Positions 34,873 through 43,673 of a DNA stretch of 60,192 bases are shown here, one piece after another; the first letter of the stretch is position 1, and every line of letters begins with the position of its first letter. The stretch is taken from assembly GCA_024697645.1 (NCBI GenBank), contig JAILFH010000052.1, positions 1 to 60,192 of the forward strand, read 5' to 3'. The notes under the pieces were generated by a model. It searched no databases, was not told where the DNA came from, and saw only the letters and a list, made by a program, of their open reading frames with translations. This DNA is from Prevotella sp. GTDB lineage: Bacteria > Bacteroidota > Bacteroidia > Bacteroidales > Bacteroidaceae. Both the position numbers and the translations under genes were made by a program.

Positions 34873-35301
34873 TTAGAATTGGTCCTCCAGGCAGTTGAAG
34901 AAGAAATAGACAGCCGCGAAATTCCTGGGAACGCCTTGTGCATAGCCGAGAATGTGATTATTCTTGTCGCGGACAACGCCATCGTCGGAGACTTTGCCTA
35001 ACATCGAATTATTGATGTTGCGGACGTAGCCATAGGAATCGATTTGACCGATGAGTCTATTGTTCGGCATACGGAAATGGCCGTCGCTTTCCATTTTCAA
35101 GAGTGGCCTGTTGTTGGGGCTTTTGATGTAGCCATTACGGTCGATTCGTGCAATGATTGAATTATTAGAGCGGCGAACGGTTCCGTCATTGTCAACACGA
35201 AGTATGATGGAGTTCGTCGTGCTCCGAATGTACTGTGCATTGCTGGCACAGGCGACACTCAGGAGAAGGAATAGCGTAAGTAGTATTCTGTTTGTTTTCA
35301 T
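34873..35301 (-). CDS. Exported beta-flower repeat protein heading the umuDC operon
   Basis: A 142-residue secreted protein. A signal peptide (MKTNRILLTLFLLLSVACAS) is followed by about six short repeats of 16-20 residues with the pattern NNxIIxxIDxxGYIR (NSIILRVDNDGTVR, NSIIARIDRNGYIK, NRLIGQIDSYGYVR, NSMLGKVSDDGVVR), ending in a hydrophobic AAVYFFFN segment. This pattern is that of the small five-fold beta-flower proteins of Bacteroidales, whose role is unknown. The Met at 35301 is preferred over the longer frame because it starts the signal peptide and has a perfect AAGGAGG 8 nt upstream (plus-strand 35310-35316), rare here. Co-transcription with umuD is inferred from the 12-nt gap. Confidence 0.8.
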   Translation of the reverse strand: MKTNRILLTLFLLLSVACASNAQYIRSTTNSIILRVDNDGTVRRSNNSIIARIDRNGYIKSPNNRPLLKMESDGHFRMPNNRLIGQIDSYGYVRNINNSMLGKVSDDGVVRDKNNHILGYAQGVPRNFAAVYFFFNCLEDQF

Positions 35302-35327
35302 TTCTTGGTCCTCCTTAAAACTTTCTG

Positions 35328-35335
35328 CAAAGATA
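35328..35335 (-). promoter_or_regulatory. -7 element of the beta-flower-umuDC operon
   Basis: TATCTTTG on the minus strand, 26 nt before the ATG. I see no palindromic SOS-like box, but the motif used in this lineage is unknown to me. Confidence 0.55.
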
Positions 35336-35375
35336 GCATTTTTAGCGGAGATGCGTAAAAAAAGAAACAATTCTT

Positions 35376-35406
35376 TTTGTTTGGCGCTCATTTTTTCGTA
35401 ACTTTG
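35376..35406 (+). promoter_or_regulatory. Promoter of tRNA-Arg
   Basis: TTTG at 35376-35379, a 19-bp spacer and TAACTTTG at 35399-35406. It is the full consensus and directs transcription toward tRNA-Arg, 66 nt downstream. Confidence 0.75.
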
Positions 35407-35471
35407 CGGCACGAAAGCAGGAGGAGTCTTGGTTTGGAGGAAACCAGATGCCCTTTTGCCGGAACTGGTAG

Positions 35472-35543
35472 GCTCCCTTAGTTCAATGGATAGAACAAGT
35501 CTCTCCTAAAGATTAGATCCGAGTTCGATTCTCGGAGGGAGTA
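35472..35543 (+). tRNA. tRNA-Arg (CCT)
   Basis: A 72-nt cloverleaf: acceptor GCTCCCT pairs with AGGGAGT (one G-T), anticodon stem AGTCT/AGATT with loop CTCCTAA, so the anticodon is CCT for AGG codons; T arm CCGAG-TTCGATT-CTCGG. CCA is not encoded. Confidence 0.95.
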
Positions 35544-35610
35544 CTTCAGATGAAGACTCGTCGCTGCGAGATTTAACTAACCCATCTTTTAAACTTAAAA
35601 ACATTTCATT

Positions 35611-36399
35611 ATGCTTGGTGCCATTATCGGAGATATTGTAGGTTCGCGTTTTGAATTCGACGAGCAGCCTACGAAGGGTTTTGAGTTGTTCACTGATGAC
35701 TGCGATTTCACTGACGATACAATTTGTACCGTAGCCATTACCGATGCCTTGCTCAATGGTCGTGATTATCGCGACGCACTGGTCGACTGGTGCAGCCGCT
35801 ATCCGAATCCGAAAGGTGGTTATGGTGGAATGTTCCTGAAGTGGCTCGAAGAGAAGAACCATCTGCCTCAGGCTTCAAAGGGCAATGGTTCGGCAATGCG
35901 AGTGAGTTCGGTAGGATGGTTAGTGAATGACTATGAGGAAGTGTTGGAAGAGGCCAAGCGAAGTGCTGAGGTGAGCCATTGCCACAAAGAAGGCATTCGC
36001 GGCGCTCAGTGCGTAGCAACCATTATCTACTGGCTTCGTACTTGTCGTCTGACGAAGGAAGAAGTGGAAAGTGCAGTGCTGAAGAATTTCGAATACAAGA
36101 TACCGCCTCTTCGCGACATCATGCGCATTGGAAGCTTGGGTCATTTCGATTCCATTTGTGAGGAAACAGTGCCTTGGGCTCTGCGTTGCTTCCTTGATGC
36201 CAACGATTTTGAAGGCACGCTTCGCAACGCGGTGATGGCTCAAGGCGACACCGATACTAAGGCCACCATTGCCTGTTCAATGGCTGAGGCCTGCTATCAA
36301 ATTCCCGAATGGATGACCGACCGCGCACTGGAGTATCTGCCCGTCGATATGCTCAAGATTGTTGAGCAGTTCCTCGACGCGATTACTGTGGGGCAATAA
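35611..36399 (+). CDS. ADP-ribosylglycohydrolase family protein
   Basis: A 262-residue, probably cytoplasmic hydrolase that removes ADP-ribose from proteins or small molecules using two magnesium ions. Family motifs are MLGAIIGDIVGSRFE, FTDDTICTVAI (metal-binding TDDT), SKGNGSAMRVSSVG and MAQGDTDTKATIACSMAEA with the second metal site. Its C-terminal end overlaps the convergent S41 protease gene by 17 bp. It follows tRNA-Arg and may be read from the same promoter. Confidence 0.9.
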   Translation: MLGAIIGDIVGSRFEFDEQPTKGFELFTDDCDFTDDTICTVAITDALLNGRDYRDALVDWCSRYPNPKGGYGGMFLKWLEEKNHLPQASKGNGSAMRVSSVGWLVNDYEEVLEEAKRSAEVSHCHKEGIRGAQCVATIIYWLRTCRLTKEEVESAVLKNFEYKIPPLRDIMRIGSLGHFDSICEETVPWALRCFLDANDFEGTLRNAVMAQGDTDTKATIACSMAEACYQIPEWMTDRALEYLPVDMLKIVEQFLDAITVGQ

Positions 36400-37981
36400 T
36401 CTGCAGGGCGCGCTGAACGATGTGGTTCTGTTCGTTGATGATGGCGAAATACTCACTCATATCCCAAAGATCACGAGCCACAAGCGCCTTGAATTGCGCC
36501 TTCAGCATCGGTATGCTCTGACGTAGTTCCTCATCGTCTTTCGGTTTCAAATTTTGTTTTTCTGCTTCGCTCACCATTTCGTCGATGACGGACTGTGGCA
36601 CTTCGAATCCCTTCTGGAAAGCCTCGAAGGTGGGATACTGCTTCTGCAGCGACTTGCGGTGCTTGTCGACATAGCGAAGGTTCGAATTGATGAGGATGCT
36701 CTTGGCTGAAAGTTGTCTGTGGAACTTCGTGTACTGCATTGTGTCGAGCGGCACGAAGAAATCGGGCATGATTCCGCCGCCACCATAGACGGTGCGATGA
36801 AGTCGGATAGTCTCGTAGCGAAGGGAATCGTCGAAATGAATGCTGTCGACAGAATACAGTTCTCCGTGCTTGAATCGTTTCTCAATATCTTCTTCGTATT
36901 CGCGCTTCTCTCCTTTCACATAGGGTTTCTGAATGCATCGACCTGAAGGCGTGTAGTAGTGAGCAACGGTAAGTCGCATCATTGAGCCATCGGCAAATTC
37001 GATGGGACGCTGAACAAGTCCCTTGCCGAAGGTGCGTCGTCCGACCACCTGACCGCGATCCTGATCCTGCAGTGCGCCCGTGACGATTTCTGCAGCAGAA
37101 GCCGAATATTCGTTCACCAATACGGCTACGGGAATTCCGTTGCGCAGACGACCTGAGCCCTGAGCGCGGAAATCCTGACGAGGTGTCGCACGTCCTTCAG
37201 TATAGACGATGATGTCGCCTGGCTGCAGGAACTCGTTGGCAATCTGTGCTGCTGCCTGCAGATAGCCGCCACCATTGTCCTGAAGATCGAGAATGAGGCC
37301 GGCGAGTTGGCCCTGAGCCTGATGTTCGAGCGTGTCGAGGGCCTCAATGAACTCCTGATAGGTAGTTGCACCGAAAGAACCAATGCGGATATAGCCGATA
37401 TTTGGGCGAATCATATAGTAGGCGTCCAGCGTGTGAACAGGAATCTTGTCGCGCTTCACCATGAATGTGAGTTGGTCGGCAATTCCTCTGCGCACAATGC
37501 CGAGTTTCACCATTGTGCCCTTCTTGCCGCGAAGACGCTTCATAATCTCTTCCTTCGACATTTTCACACCAGCGATAGACGAATCGTTCACAGTGACGAT
37601 GCGGTCGCCAGCCATAATTCCAACTTTCTCCGAAGGTCCGTTGACGACGGGCTGAATCACCAGAAGCGTGTCCTCAATCATATTGAACTGCACGCCGATT
37701 CCTTCGAACGAACCTTGTAGCGACTCGTTCATCGACTTGGTTTCCTTAGCGGTAGAATAGGCAGAGTGGGGGTCGAGTTTCTCGAGCATTCCCCGAATGG
37801 CGTCCTCAACGAGTTTTTCTTCCGAGAGCGTGTCCACATAAAGATTCGTGATGGCCATTTCGGCTATCTGAAGTTTACGGATAGGACTGTCGTTGCCCAT
37901 ATTCACCCGAAACTGGCTTCTGGCTCCCGTCGCGAAAGAAAGAAGCACAAGCGCTGTCAATATTGTTTTCTTCATTTTCAT
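36383..37981 (-). CDS. S41 family C-terminal processing protease
   Basis: A 532-residue periplasmic serine protease of the Ctp/Tsp group. Signal peptide (ILTALVLLSFATGARS), N-terminal helical part, a PDZ domain (about 90-175; GSFEGIGVQFN, GIMAGDRIVTVND), then the S41 core with LAGLILDLQDNGGGYLQAA, the serine motif YSASAAEIVTGALQ (292-305) and the lysine in GRRTFGKG (Lys320). A C-terminal domain of about 180 residues follows. Such enzymes trim or degrade envelope proteins from their C-termini. Last gene of a minus-strand run with the HAD phosphatase (44 nt gap) and the metalloprotease-like gene. Confidence 0.93.
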   Translation of the reverse strand: MKMKKTILTALVLLSFATGARSQFRVNMGNDSPIRKLQIAEMAITNLYVDTLSEEKLVEDAIRGMLEKLDPHSAYSTAKETKSMNESLQGSFEGIGVQFNMIEDTLLVIQPVVNGPSEKVGIMAGDRIVTVNDSSIAGVKMSKEEIMKRLRGKKGTMVKLGIVRRGIADQLTFMVKRDKIPVHTLDAYYMIRPNIGYIRIGSFGATTYQEFIEALDTLEHQAQGQLAGLILDLQDNGGGYLQAAAQIANEFLQPGDIIVYTEGRATPRQDFRAQGSGRLRNGIPVAVLVNEYSASAAEIVTGALQDQDRGQVVGRRTFGKGLVQRPIEFADGSMMRLTVAHYYTPSGRCIQKPYVKGEKREYEEDIEKRFKHGELYSVDSIHFDDSLRYETIRLHRTVYGGGGIMPDFFVPLDTMQYTKFHRQLSAKSILINSNLRYVDKHRKSLQKQYPTFEAFQKGFEVPQSVIDEMVSEAEKQNLKPKDDEELRQSIPMLKAQFKALVARDLWDMSEYFAIINEQNHIVQRALQIIAPQ

Positions 37982-38025
37982 TCTTATTCAGTTTGTGTGG
38001 CAGAAAGGATTCCTCCTTCTACCTT

Positions 38026-38640
38026 TTATAATAATGAGTCGATTTCTTCGACCCAATTATCAATGGACGTATTCAGATAGGTGTGGATTCCAAGTGAGGC
38101 CGCAGCCTCGATGTTTTGCCGGTTGTCGTCGATGAAGAGCGTCTCACTGGGCAGCAGATTTGCCTCGTTGATAACGGCACTGAAGATGGCTGCATCGGGC
38201 TTTGACAGATTCATCTCGTAGGAGAGGAAGATTTGGTCGAAAGCGTCTACGACCTCATTGCCGAAAAGGTTTGAGGCGCAGTGTTGCCAATGCATGTCGT
38301 TAGTGTTGCTGAGCAAGAAGAGACGATAGCCCTGTTGGCGCAGACTGAGCAGTTTCTCGCGACGCAGAGTCGAGAGTTCCGTCAGCAGGAGGTTCCACGC
38401 CTGAATCATTTCCTCATCGGTGGCATGAGTATTTGTCATCTGTCGGATTTCCTCACAATAGTCGTGCGTACTGATAAGTCCGAGTTCAATGCGATAGAAG
38501 AGGTCTTCCGTCCGATGCTCCTCAATATATTTGCTGACGGCCTGACAGCCGAGTTTATCATAGGCCTCGATGCTTTTGGAACCATCGAGGCCCACAAGAA
38601 CTCCACCGAGGTCGAAGACTATATTCTTGATACTCTGCAT
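38026..38640 (-). CDS. HAD family phosphatase (YihX-like)
   Basis: A 204-residue haloacid-dehalogenase-fold hydrolase. Motif I is VFDLGGVLVGLD (nucleophile Asp, with Gly at the usual acid position as in the YihX branch), motif II LFLLSNTNDMH, motif III KPDAAIF, motif IV ETLFIDDNRQNIEAA. Likely a sugar- or nucleotide-phosphate phosphatase; the substrate cannot be read from sequence. It is 14 nt after the metalloprotease-like gene. Confidence 0.9.
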   Translation of the reverse strand: MQSIKNIVFDLGGVLVGLDGSKSIEAYDKLGCQAVSKYIEEHRTEDLFYRIELGLISTHDYCEEIRQMTNTHATDEEMIQAWNLLLTELSTLRREKLLSLRQQGYRLFLLSNTNDMHWQHCASNLFGNEVVDAFDQIFLSYEMNLSKPDAAIFSAVINEANLLPSETLFIDDNRQNIEAAASLGIHTYLNTSIDNWVEEIDSLL

Positions 38641-38654
38641 GCGTGTTGCGTTGA

Positions 38655-41000
38655 CTATTTCTTGATGAACTTCCTGCCGTTCTGAATGTAGATACCCTTA
38701 CCAAGATTGTCTGCATTCACTCGGCGACCGCTGAGGTCGTAGATGGGAGCATCGGCTGAGTTAGTCTGCACCTCAGGCGTGGTCTCAATGCCCAAAACGT
38801 CATCGGCAGGGATAGTACCATAATAGTAAAGGCGGAAGTTATCGAAGCAAGCCCAGTAGTATTCGTTCTTCGTATTGCAGCGCACGCCAACCTTCAGTTC
38901 TCCGCCACTTGTGGCGAGTTCGGCGGCAATCTCATTCTCATAGAGACCTCTCTTGAAGTAGTTGGCAGCCGACTGCATGTCGTTGGGAATATAGACGAGT
39001 GAACCCTCTTCGCCAACAGCGCTTTCGTCGCCAATGCCCAGTTTGCGGGTCCGTGCCTCACTGCAGATGTTAGCCAGACGAACCGACTTGTTGCCGAGAT
39101 AGAGATAAGCCGTCACGCGTGAAGAACCTCTCTCCCAAGCGCTGTAAGCCACCTCCGGACGACCCGGGCGCTGGAAGCCCTGTGCCTTGAGTTGATAGGT
39201 TCCGGCGGGCAGATTCTCGATAATCTGATACATGTTGAAATTGGTCTCGTAGAATTCTCCGCACGAGTAGTTCAGAGTGGGCACTCCAACCCAACCGTCG
39301 GCAGCATCCATACCTGCATCAGTAAGGAGCAGCGAGACGTTGAAGGGCTGATCCATATTGGAAGGAGTAGCATTGCTCAGAAAGTCGAACTCAGCCTGAC
39401 GCGCTTTCTCCACAAGATTAGCGACCTCAACAGCAGTCTTGGCATTAGCGGCAGCGGCCTCAATCTCGGCAATCGTCTCGTCGAGAGAGGCATCGGTTCC
39501 GTCAGTATTCTCAGTGTGAGGAACGCTGCGCAATTCCTTCAGTTGGTCAAGAATGTCGGTTACACGAGCGCGGAAAGCACTCAGACCAACCTTATCGAAC
39601 TCGTCCACCTGTTCAGCCGTGAGAATGAGCCAGCGCTGCGAAGTTGCAGTATTTCTCAAATCCAGAACCTCCGTATTCACGACTCCATTGGCACCAGCAG
39701 CGAGTCCACGAGGGTTTCTTGCTGCATGATGAAGCATCCAGTAGCCACGAGGATTGGGATTGTCGGTCTTTGTGTCGATTGCGTCAACACGTGCCTTCAT
39801 CAGATGGAAATCGGTGTTGCCAGAGAGGCTTGTCACTGTTCCCGTTGTCTGACCCGACAACGACAGATAGCGACCAGTAGAGACATTGCGGAACTGATAG
39901 AACTGATTCTCGGGAGTGAAGGTCACATACCACGCAGCCTCGTCGTGATTAGCAATTTCGTCTGCGGCAATTTCCTTCCACTCTAGCGAGCCGCTTTCGT
40001 TCACTACGAGGAACGAAGTATAGAAACCTCTGTCTTCGTTCTCGTTCTTCAGGTAGTATTTGATGGTATCTTCCTGATCCAGCGAATAATAGGGATCGGC
40101 AAAGTGATTGCTGGTGTGTTCGAGTCCGTCCTCACCCAAAGCCTGACAGAGCATAGCGTTAGCCAGATAGAGAGAAGGCTGGCCATTGTCCTCGTGAGCA
40201 CCATTGATGCCATAGGGCCACATGTGCTGATAGTCACCATTGAGTTGCTCTGTGGTGTTGTTGTCCCAGAAACGAAGAGCCTCGCTCACGCGGTCGCCCA
40301 GCCAATGGCCAGTTCCACGTCCGCTTCCGTCGACTTTCTCGCGAAGCACCGAATAGTACCATTGCGTGCTATAGGGGATAAGACCCAGACCGTGCTGCAT
40401 TTCGTGCATGATGGTTCCACAACGCTGATAGGACGTGTTCGGACCCACGTTCATCCAAGGCTGCGAAGTATAGTTGCAGTCGGCAGTGGGAGTTCCAGCG
40501 CTATAAGTAATGTCGAACGTCTTCACCACAGAAGTCATGCTGTTGAAATAACTGATGGCCTCGTTCACTGCATTGGTGATACGAGCCTCTGTGGCAGCAT
40601 CGCCTTTATTGTGGAAATTCCAGGTGATATTGCCCTGAGGAATGGTGTAGAACTTAATCACGTCGCCATAAGCCACCTCGCCCGATTTCGTCTTAGCGTA
40701 GGCACGCATGTAGTATTTCGTGGCAGGCGTCAGGTCCTTCAACTCGTAAATGCGGCCACTGTTCGTGATATAGTCAGTAGCCGTCAGGTCGTTGACAGTT
40801 GGCTCGTTGGTCTCAGTACTATAGCAGAAACCCTGCTCAGCGATGTCAGAAGAACTGACGCCCGAGACAGTCATACGACCGAATGCCAATGTTGCACCGC
40901 GTACAAAACGGCTGTCAGTGGTTACGGTCAGTTGTCCGAAAGACGGGAGCACCATACCGAAAGCCATTAATATTCCAATCAAAAATTGCTTTGTTCTCAT
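38655..41000 (-). CDS. Secreted HExxH metalloprotease-like multidomain protein
   Basis: A 781-residue exported protein. Signal peptide (MRTKQFLIGILMAFGMVLPS), then a fibronectin-III-like domain (AEQGFCYSTETNEPTVNDL...YYMRAYAKTKSGEVAYGD), then a region with the zinc motif CGTIMHEMQHGLGL, which fits HExxHxxG. A ricin-like or carbohydrate-binding stretch (FRNVSTGRYLSLSG), a helical segment rich in Ala and Glu (EIEAAAANAKTAVEV), and a jelly-roll-like domain (NLPAGTYQLKAQGFQRPG) follow. The end is the Prevotella-type tail IYDLSGRRVNADNLGKGIYI...KFIKK. The start at 41000 begins the signal peptide; the longer frame runs over the promoter. Protease activity and target, perhaps a glycoprotein, are inference. 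Confidence 0.8.
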   Translation of the reverse strand: MRTKQFLIGILMAFGMVLPSFGQLTVTTDSRFVRGATLAFGRMTVSGVSSSDIAEQGFCYSTETNEPTVNDLTATDYITNSGRIYELKDLTPATKYYMRAYAKTKSGEVAYGDVIKFYTIPQGNITWNFHNKGDAATEARITNAVNEAISYFNSMTSVVKTFDITYSAGTPTADCNYTSQPWMNVGPNTSYQRCGTIMHEMQHGLGLIPYSTQWYYSVLREKVDGSGRGTGHWLGDRVSEALRFWDNNTTEQLNGDYQHMWPYGINGAHEDNGQPSLYLANAMLCQALGEDGLEHTSNHFADPYYSLDQEDTIKYYLKNENEDRGFYTSFLVVNESGSLEWKEIAADEIANHDEAAWYVTFTPENQFYQFRNVSTGRYLSLSGQTTGTVTSLSGNTDFHLMKARVDAIDTKTDNPNPRGYWMLHHAARNPRGLAAGANGVVNTEVLDLRNTATSQRWLILTAEQVDEFDKVGLSAFRARVTDILDQLKELRSVPHTENTDGTDASLDETIAEIEAAAANAKTAVEVANLVEKARQAEFDFLSNATPSNMDQPFNVSLLLTDAGMDAADGWVGVPTLNYSCGEFYETNFNMYQIIENLPAGTYQLKAQGFQRPGRPEVAYSAWERGSSRVTAYLYLGNKSVRLANICSEARTRKLGIGDESAVGEEGSLVYIPNDMQSAANYFKRGLYENEIAAELATSGGELKVGVRCNTKNEYYWACFDNFRLYYYGTIPADDVLGIETTPEVQTNSADAPIYDLSGRRVNADNLGKGIYIQNGRKFIKK

Positions 41001-41057
41001 TTCTTTTAAAATGCTATTTAATGTCCAGTTTCTAATAGGTTGTTTTCTCTTTCGCTG

Positions 41058-41088
41058 CAAAGTTACTGAAAATCCGAACCATAGCAAA
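41058..41088 (-). promoter_or_regulatory. Promoter of the metalloprotease-like / HAD / S41 run
   Basis: On the minus strand: TTTG (41088-41085), a 19-bp spacer and TAACTTTG (41065-41058). It gives a leader of about 50 nt before the ATG at 41000. Confidence 0.75.
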
Positions 41089-41129
41089 ACAAAACAGGAA
41101 AAATCGCTGCAATTTTCACAAAAAATCAC

Positions 41130-41137
41130 TAACTTTG
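41130..41137 (+). promoter_or_regulatory. -7 element of the tail-protein / DUF6055 operon
   Basis: TAACTTTG, 57 nt before the ATG at 41195, back to back with the minus-strand promoter. AAGGAGATAATG occurs 14-25 nt before the ATG. Confidence 0.55.
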
Positions 41138-41194
41138 CTCCCGATTAGATAGAACTATCAGAATATACATTATAAATAAGGAGATAATGTCATT

Positions 41195-41605
41195 ATGAGA
41201 AATAGACGATTAATAATTGCATTAGCCGTTGCGCTTTTGCTTTCTGCACAGGTGGTCAGGGCAGATGAGGTTGAGGCTACCTTCCTCGTTGCAACGCTCA
41301 CTTCGGGTCAGACGGAGAGCGTCATGCTTACGAACGACTCTACAGTTGCCGCTCCCATGCTCTATCACAAGCAAGGGCAGATGCTCATCAACGGCCATCT
41401 CTACGATGTTAGCGAGATTGCCGGCATTCGCATTGAGAAGCGTATGGTCGACGCCATTCGCGATGTTCGGAGTCAGGTAAGTTCGGATACTCGCATCTAC
41501 GACCTTCAAGGCCGTCTGGTCCCGATTTCGTCGGACAATCTTCAGCCCCTCTCGCTTCCGAAAGGAATCTATATTGTTGGCGGACGGAAAGTCGTCGTGA
41601 AATAA
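41195..41605 (+). CDS. Small secreted protein made largely of a C-terminal tail
   Basis: A 136-residue protein with a signal peptide (LIIALAVALLLSAQVVRA), a middle of about 75 residues (VATLTSGQTESVMLTNDSTV, YDVSEIAGIRIEKR) and the tail IYDLQGRLVPISS...PKGIYIVGGRKVVVK. The middle looks like the short linker that precedes this tail in larger Prevotella proteins; no catalytic domain is present. Its gene is 40 nt before the DUF6055 protein, probably in one operon. The function is unknown. Confidence 0.78.
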   Translation: MRNRRLIIALAVALLLSAQVVRADEVEATFLVATLTSGQTESVMLTNDSTVAAPMLYHKQGQMLINGHLYDVSEIAGIRIEKRMVDAIRDVRSQVSSDTRIYDLQGRLVPISSDNLQPLSLPKGIYIVGGRKVVVK

Positions 41606-41645
41606 TTGGATTTCGGAATTGTAACATTTAAATCAGCAAACACTT

Positions 41646-43664
41646 ATGAAACGAAATATACTTCTCTTCATGCTCGTAGCCTTTGCTTCGCATCTGCTGG
41701 CTCAGGACACGCTGTGGGTGAAATTCGACGACCGCTTTCAGAATAACAAGTCCTACTCGATAGTCCGCGAAGATTCTGTGGCTTTCCGCATGAATGCGCG
41801 CACCGGACTCTATCCTGTGCTCACGCTCTATCGGTCCTCTCTCTCCAAAGGCTACACCGAATATCGTCTACATACGCTCTTTGGCGGTGACAATTTTGCC
41901 GGAACTCTCATGTTTGAGAACCCCGGCCGCATTCTCTGGCACCCCAGTACCTATTCGTCGAACAACTATAGCAACAACAGTAGCCAGTGGAGTTTTGAGC
42001 GCTCTATGGAAAGCGAGCACTTCGTTGTGTTCTGGGAAAAAGGTTTCGGAAGCGACCCCACGAGGGCTGCTTCGGGCTATCGGTTCAATCCGAAGAGCGT
42101 TCTGCAGCAAGCAGAGAAGATTTGGGATGTCTATGTCGACGAACTGGGATTCCTCGTTCCGGGCAAGTCAACGACCGATCGCTATAAGATTCAACTCTAC
42201 GTTCTCTATCAGACCGAATGGCGCGCAGATGCTTCGGGCGTTGATCAGAAGACGGGTATTGGTCACGTGAGCCCGGGTGCTATTGGCGCTCGCGGCGGTC
42301 ATACTGTTGCTCACGAGATTGGTCACACGTTCCAGTATCTGGTTTCGGCTGACCTCGGACAGAGTCACGGCTACAACTACGGCTATGGCGACAATGCTTC
42401 TGGTGGAAACGGTTGGTGGGAGAGTTGTGCCAACTGGCAAGCCTACAAGGTCTATCCCGCCCGTCAGTTTACTGATGGCGAGTATTTCGAGCAGCATCTG
42501 CCGCTCTGCCATCTGAACATTCTCCACGAAGACTGGCGCTATCAGAATTGCTTCGTACAGGATTATTGGTGCATGAAGCACGGTCAGGACTTCATCGGCC
42601 GACTCTGGCGCGAATCCATCAAGCCCAAAGACCCCGTGGAAACCTATAAGCGACTCAACAATCTCACCCAGAGCGAACTCAATGATGAGTTCTATGAGGG
42701 ATTTGCCCGAATGGCTACTTGGGATATCGACGGCGTTCGCGAACAGGCTCGCCACAGAATTGGTCAGCACCAGAGCCATCTCGCGAAGAATAGCGACGGC
42801 GCTTGGCAAGTGGACGCAGACTATTGTCCGCAGAACTACGGCTACAACATCATTAATCTGAATACCGCGCGTGCGGGTTCGGTTGTTAAGGCTAATTTCA
42901 AGGGACTTGCTGGAGCCACTGGCTATCGCAAAATCAAGACTACTTATGCCGGTTGGCGCTATGGTTTCGTGGCTTATACTGCCGACGGACAAAGCGTCTA
43001 TAGCGACACATTCAGCGACAATGAGGACACAGCCTCAATGACTGTTCCTGCCGATTGTCAGAAGTTGTTCTTTGTCGTTATGGGTGCTCCCACTGAACAT
43101 TGGCGTCATCCTTGGGACGATAATACTTCCAACGATGAGCAATGGCCCTATCAGGTGAGTTTCGAGAATACCGATGTTTACGGCCAGTTCGAAGAGTATC
43201 CCGACGATTATCAGCGTTGCGACACGACCGTCTATATTGATGCTGAGTTGGCTTACGATGGTTCGAGTTACTCGTCGACGCGAGTGCAATACGATATGGC
43301 AGCAGTTTCGCAGGCGCTCGGTCTTTCCACCAAGCAATTGCAGAGTGTAGGACGCACCGCTTCGGCCAATCCGCGTTTCGTCGGAGTCAATGCGAATGGT
43401 TCCGTTCATACGGGTACGACTACTTCCACTTCGTCGAATACTGTCTTCGGTCACTGGTTCAATGCTGCAGGCAATGTCTGCAACTACGATTCCTCAGCCC
43501 GCATATTCGCAGAGTTCTATCCCGACAAATACGGTTGCTACGTCGGCCAATATCCGGGAAAACTGACACGTGGTCAGACCTATACAGTGCGTCAGGCGAT
43601 TCAGTATGTTCACGACGGCACTCGCTATACGGCCACCTTCGTCGTTCGTCTGAAAATCGTATAA
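41646..43664 (+). CDS. Secreted DUF6055/DUF4859 protein with HExxH motif
   Basis: A 672-residue exported protein. Signal peptide (NILLFMLVAFASHLLAQ), then a large domain from about residue 110 (ESEHFVVFWEKGFGSDP, LQQAEKIWDVYVDELGF, GHTVAHEIGHTFQYL, GGNGWWESCANWQAYKVYP, DYWCMKHGQDFIGRLW). The HEIGH motif with the later WWESCANW fits a gluzincin-like zinc peptidase and matches what I remember of DUF6055. The last 150 residues (TTVYIDAELAYDGSSYSSTR to the end) look like DUF4859, often a carbohydrate-associated domain. It could act on glycoproteins. The domain names are from memory of the patterns. Confidence 0.8.
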   Translation: MKRNILLFMLVAFASHLLAQDTLWVKFDDRFQNNKSYSIVREDSVAFRMNARTGLYPVLTLYRSSLSKGYTEYRLHTLFGGDNFAGTLMFENPGRILWHPSTYSSNNYSNNSSQWSFERSMESEHFVVFWEKGFGSDPTRAASGYRFNPKSVLQQAEKIWDVYVDELGFLVPGKSTTDRYKIQLYVLYQTEWRADASGVDQKTGIGHVSPGAIGARGGHTVAHEIGHTFQYLVSADLGQSHGYNYGYGDNASGGNGWWESCANWQAYKVYPARQFTDGEYFEQHLPLCHLNILHEDWRYQNCFVQDYWCMKHGQDFIGRLWRESIKPKDPVETYKRLNNLTQSELNDEFYEGFARMATWDIDGVREQARHRIGQHQSHLAKNSDGAWQVDADYCPQNYGYNIINLNTARAGSVVKANFKGLAGATGYRKIKTTYAGWRYGFVAYTADGQSVYSDTFSDNEDTASMTVPADCQKLFFVVMGAPTEHWRHPWDDNTSNDEQWPYQVSFENTDVYGQFEEYPDDYQRCDTTVYIDAELAYDGSSYSSTRVQYDMAAVSQALGLSTKQLQSVGRTASANPRFVGVNANGSVHTGTTTSTSSNTVFGHWFNAAGNVCNYDSSARIFAEFYPDKYGCYVGQYPGKLTRGQTYTVRQAIQYVHDGTRYTATFVVRLKIV

Positions 43665-43673
43665 CGCTGATAT

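Noticed and set aside
42168..42992. 274-codon frame antisense to the DUF6055 gene
   Set aside because: Shadow of a well-supported coding region.
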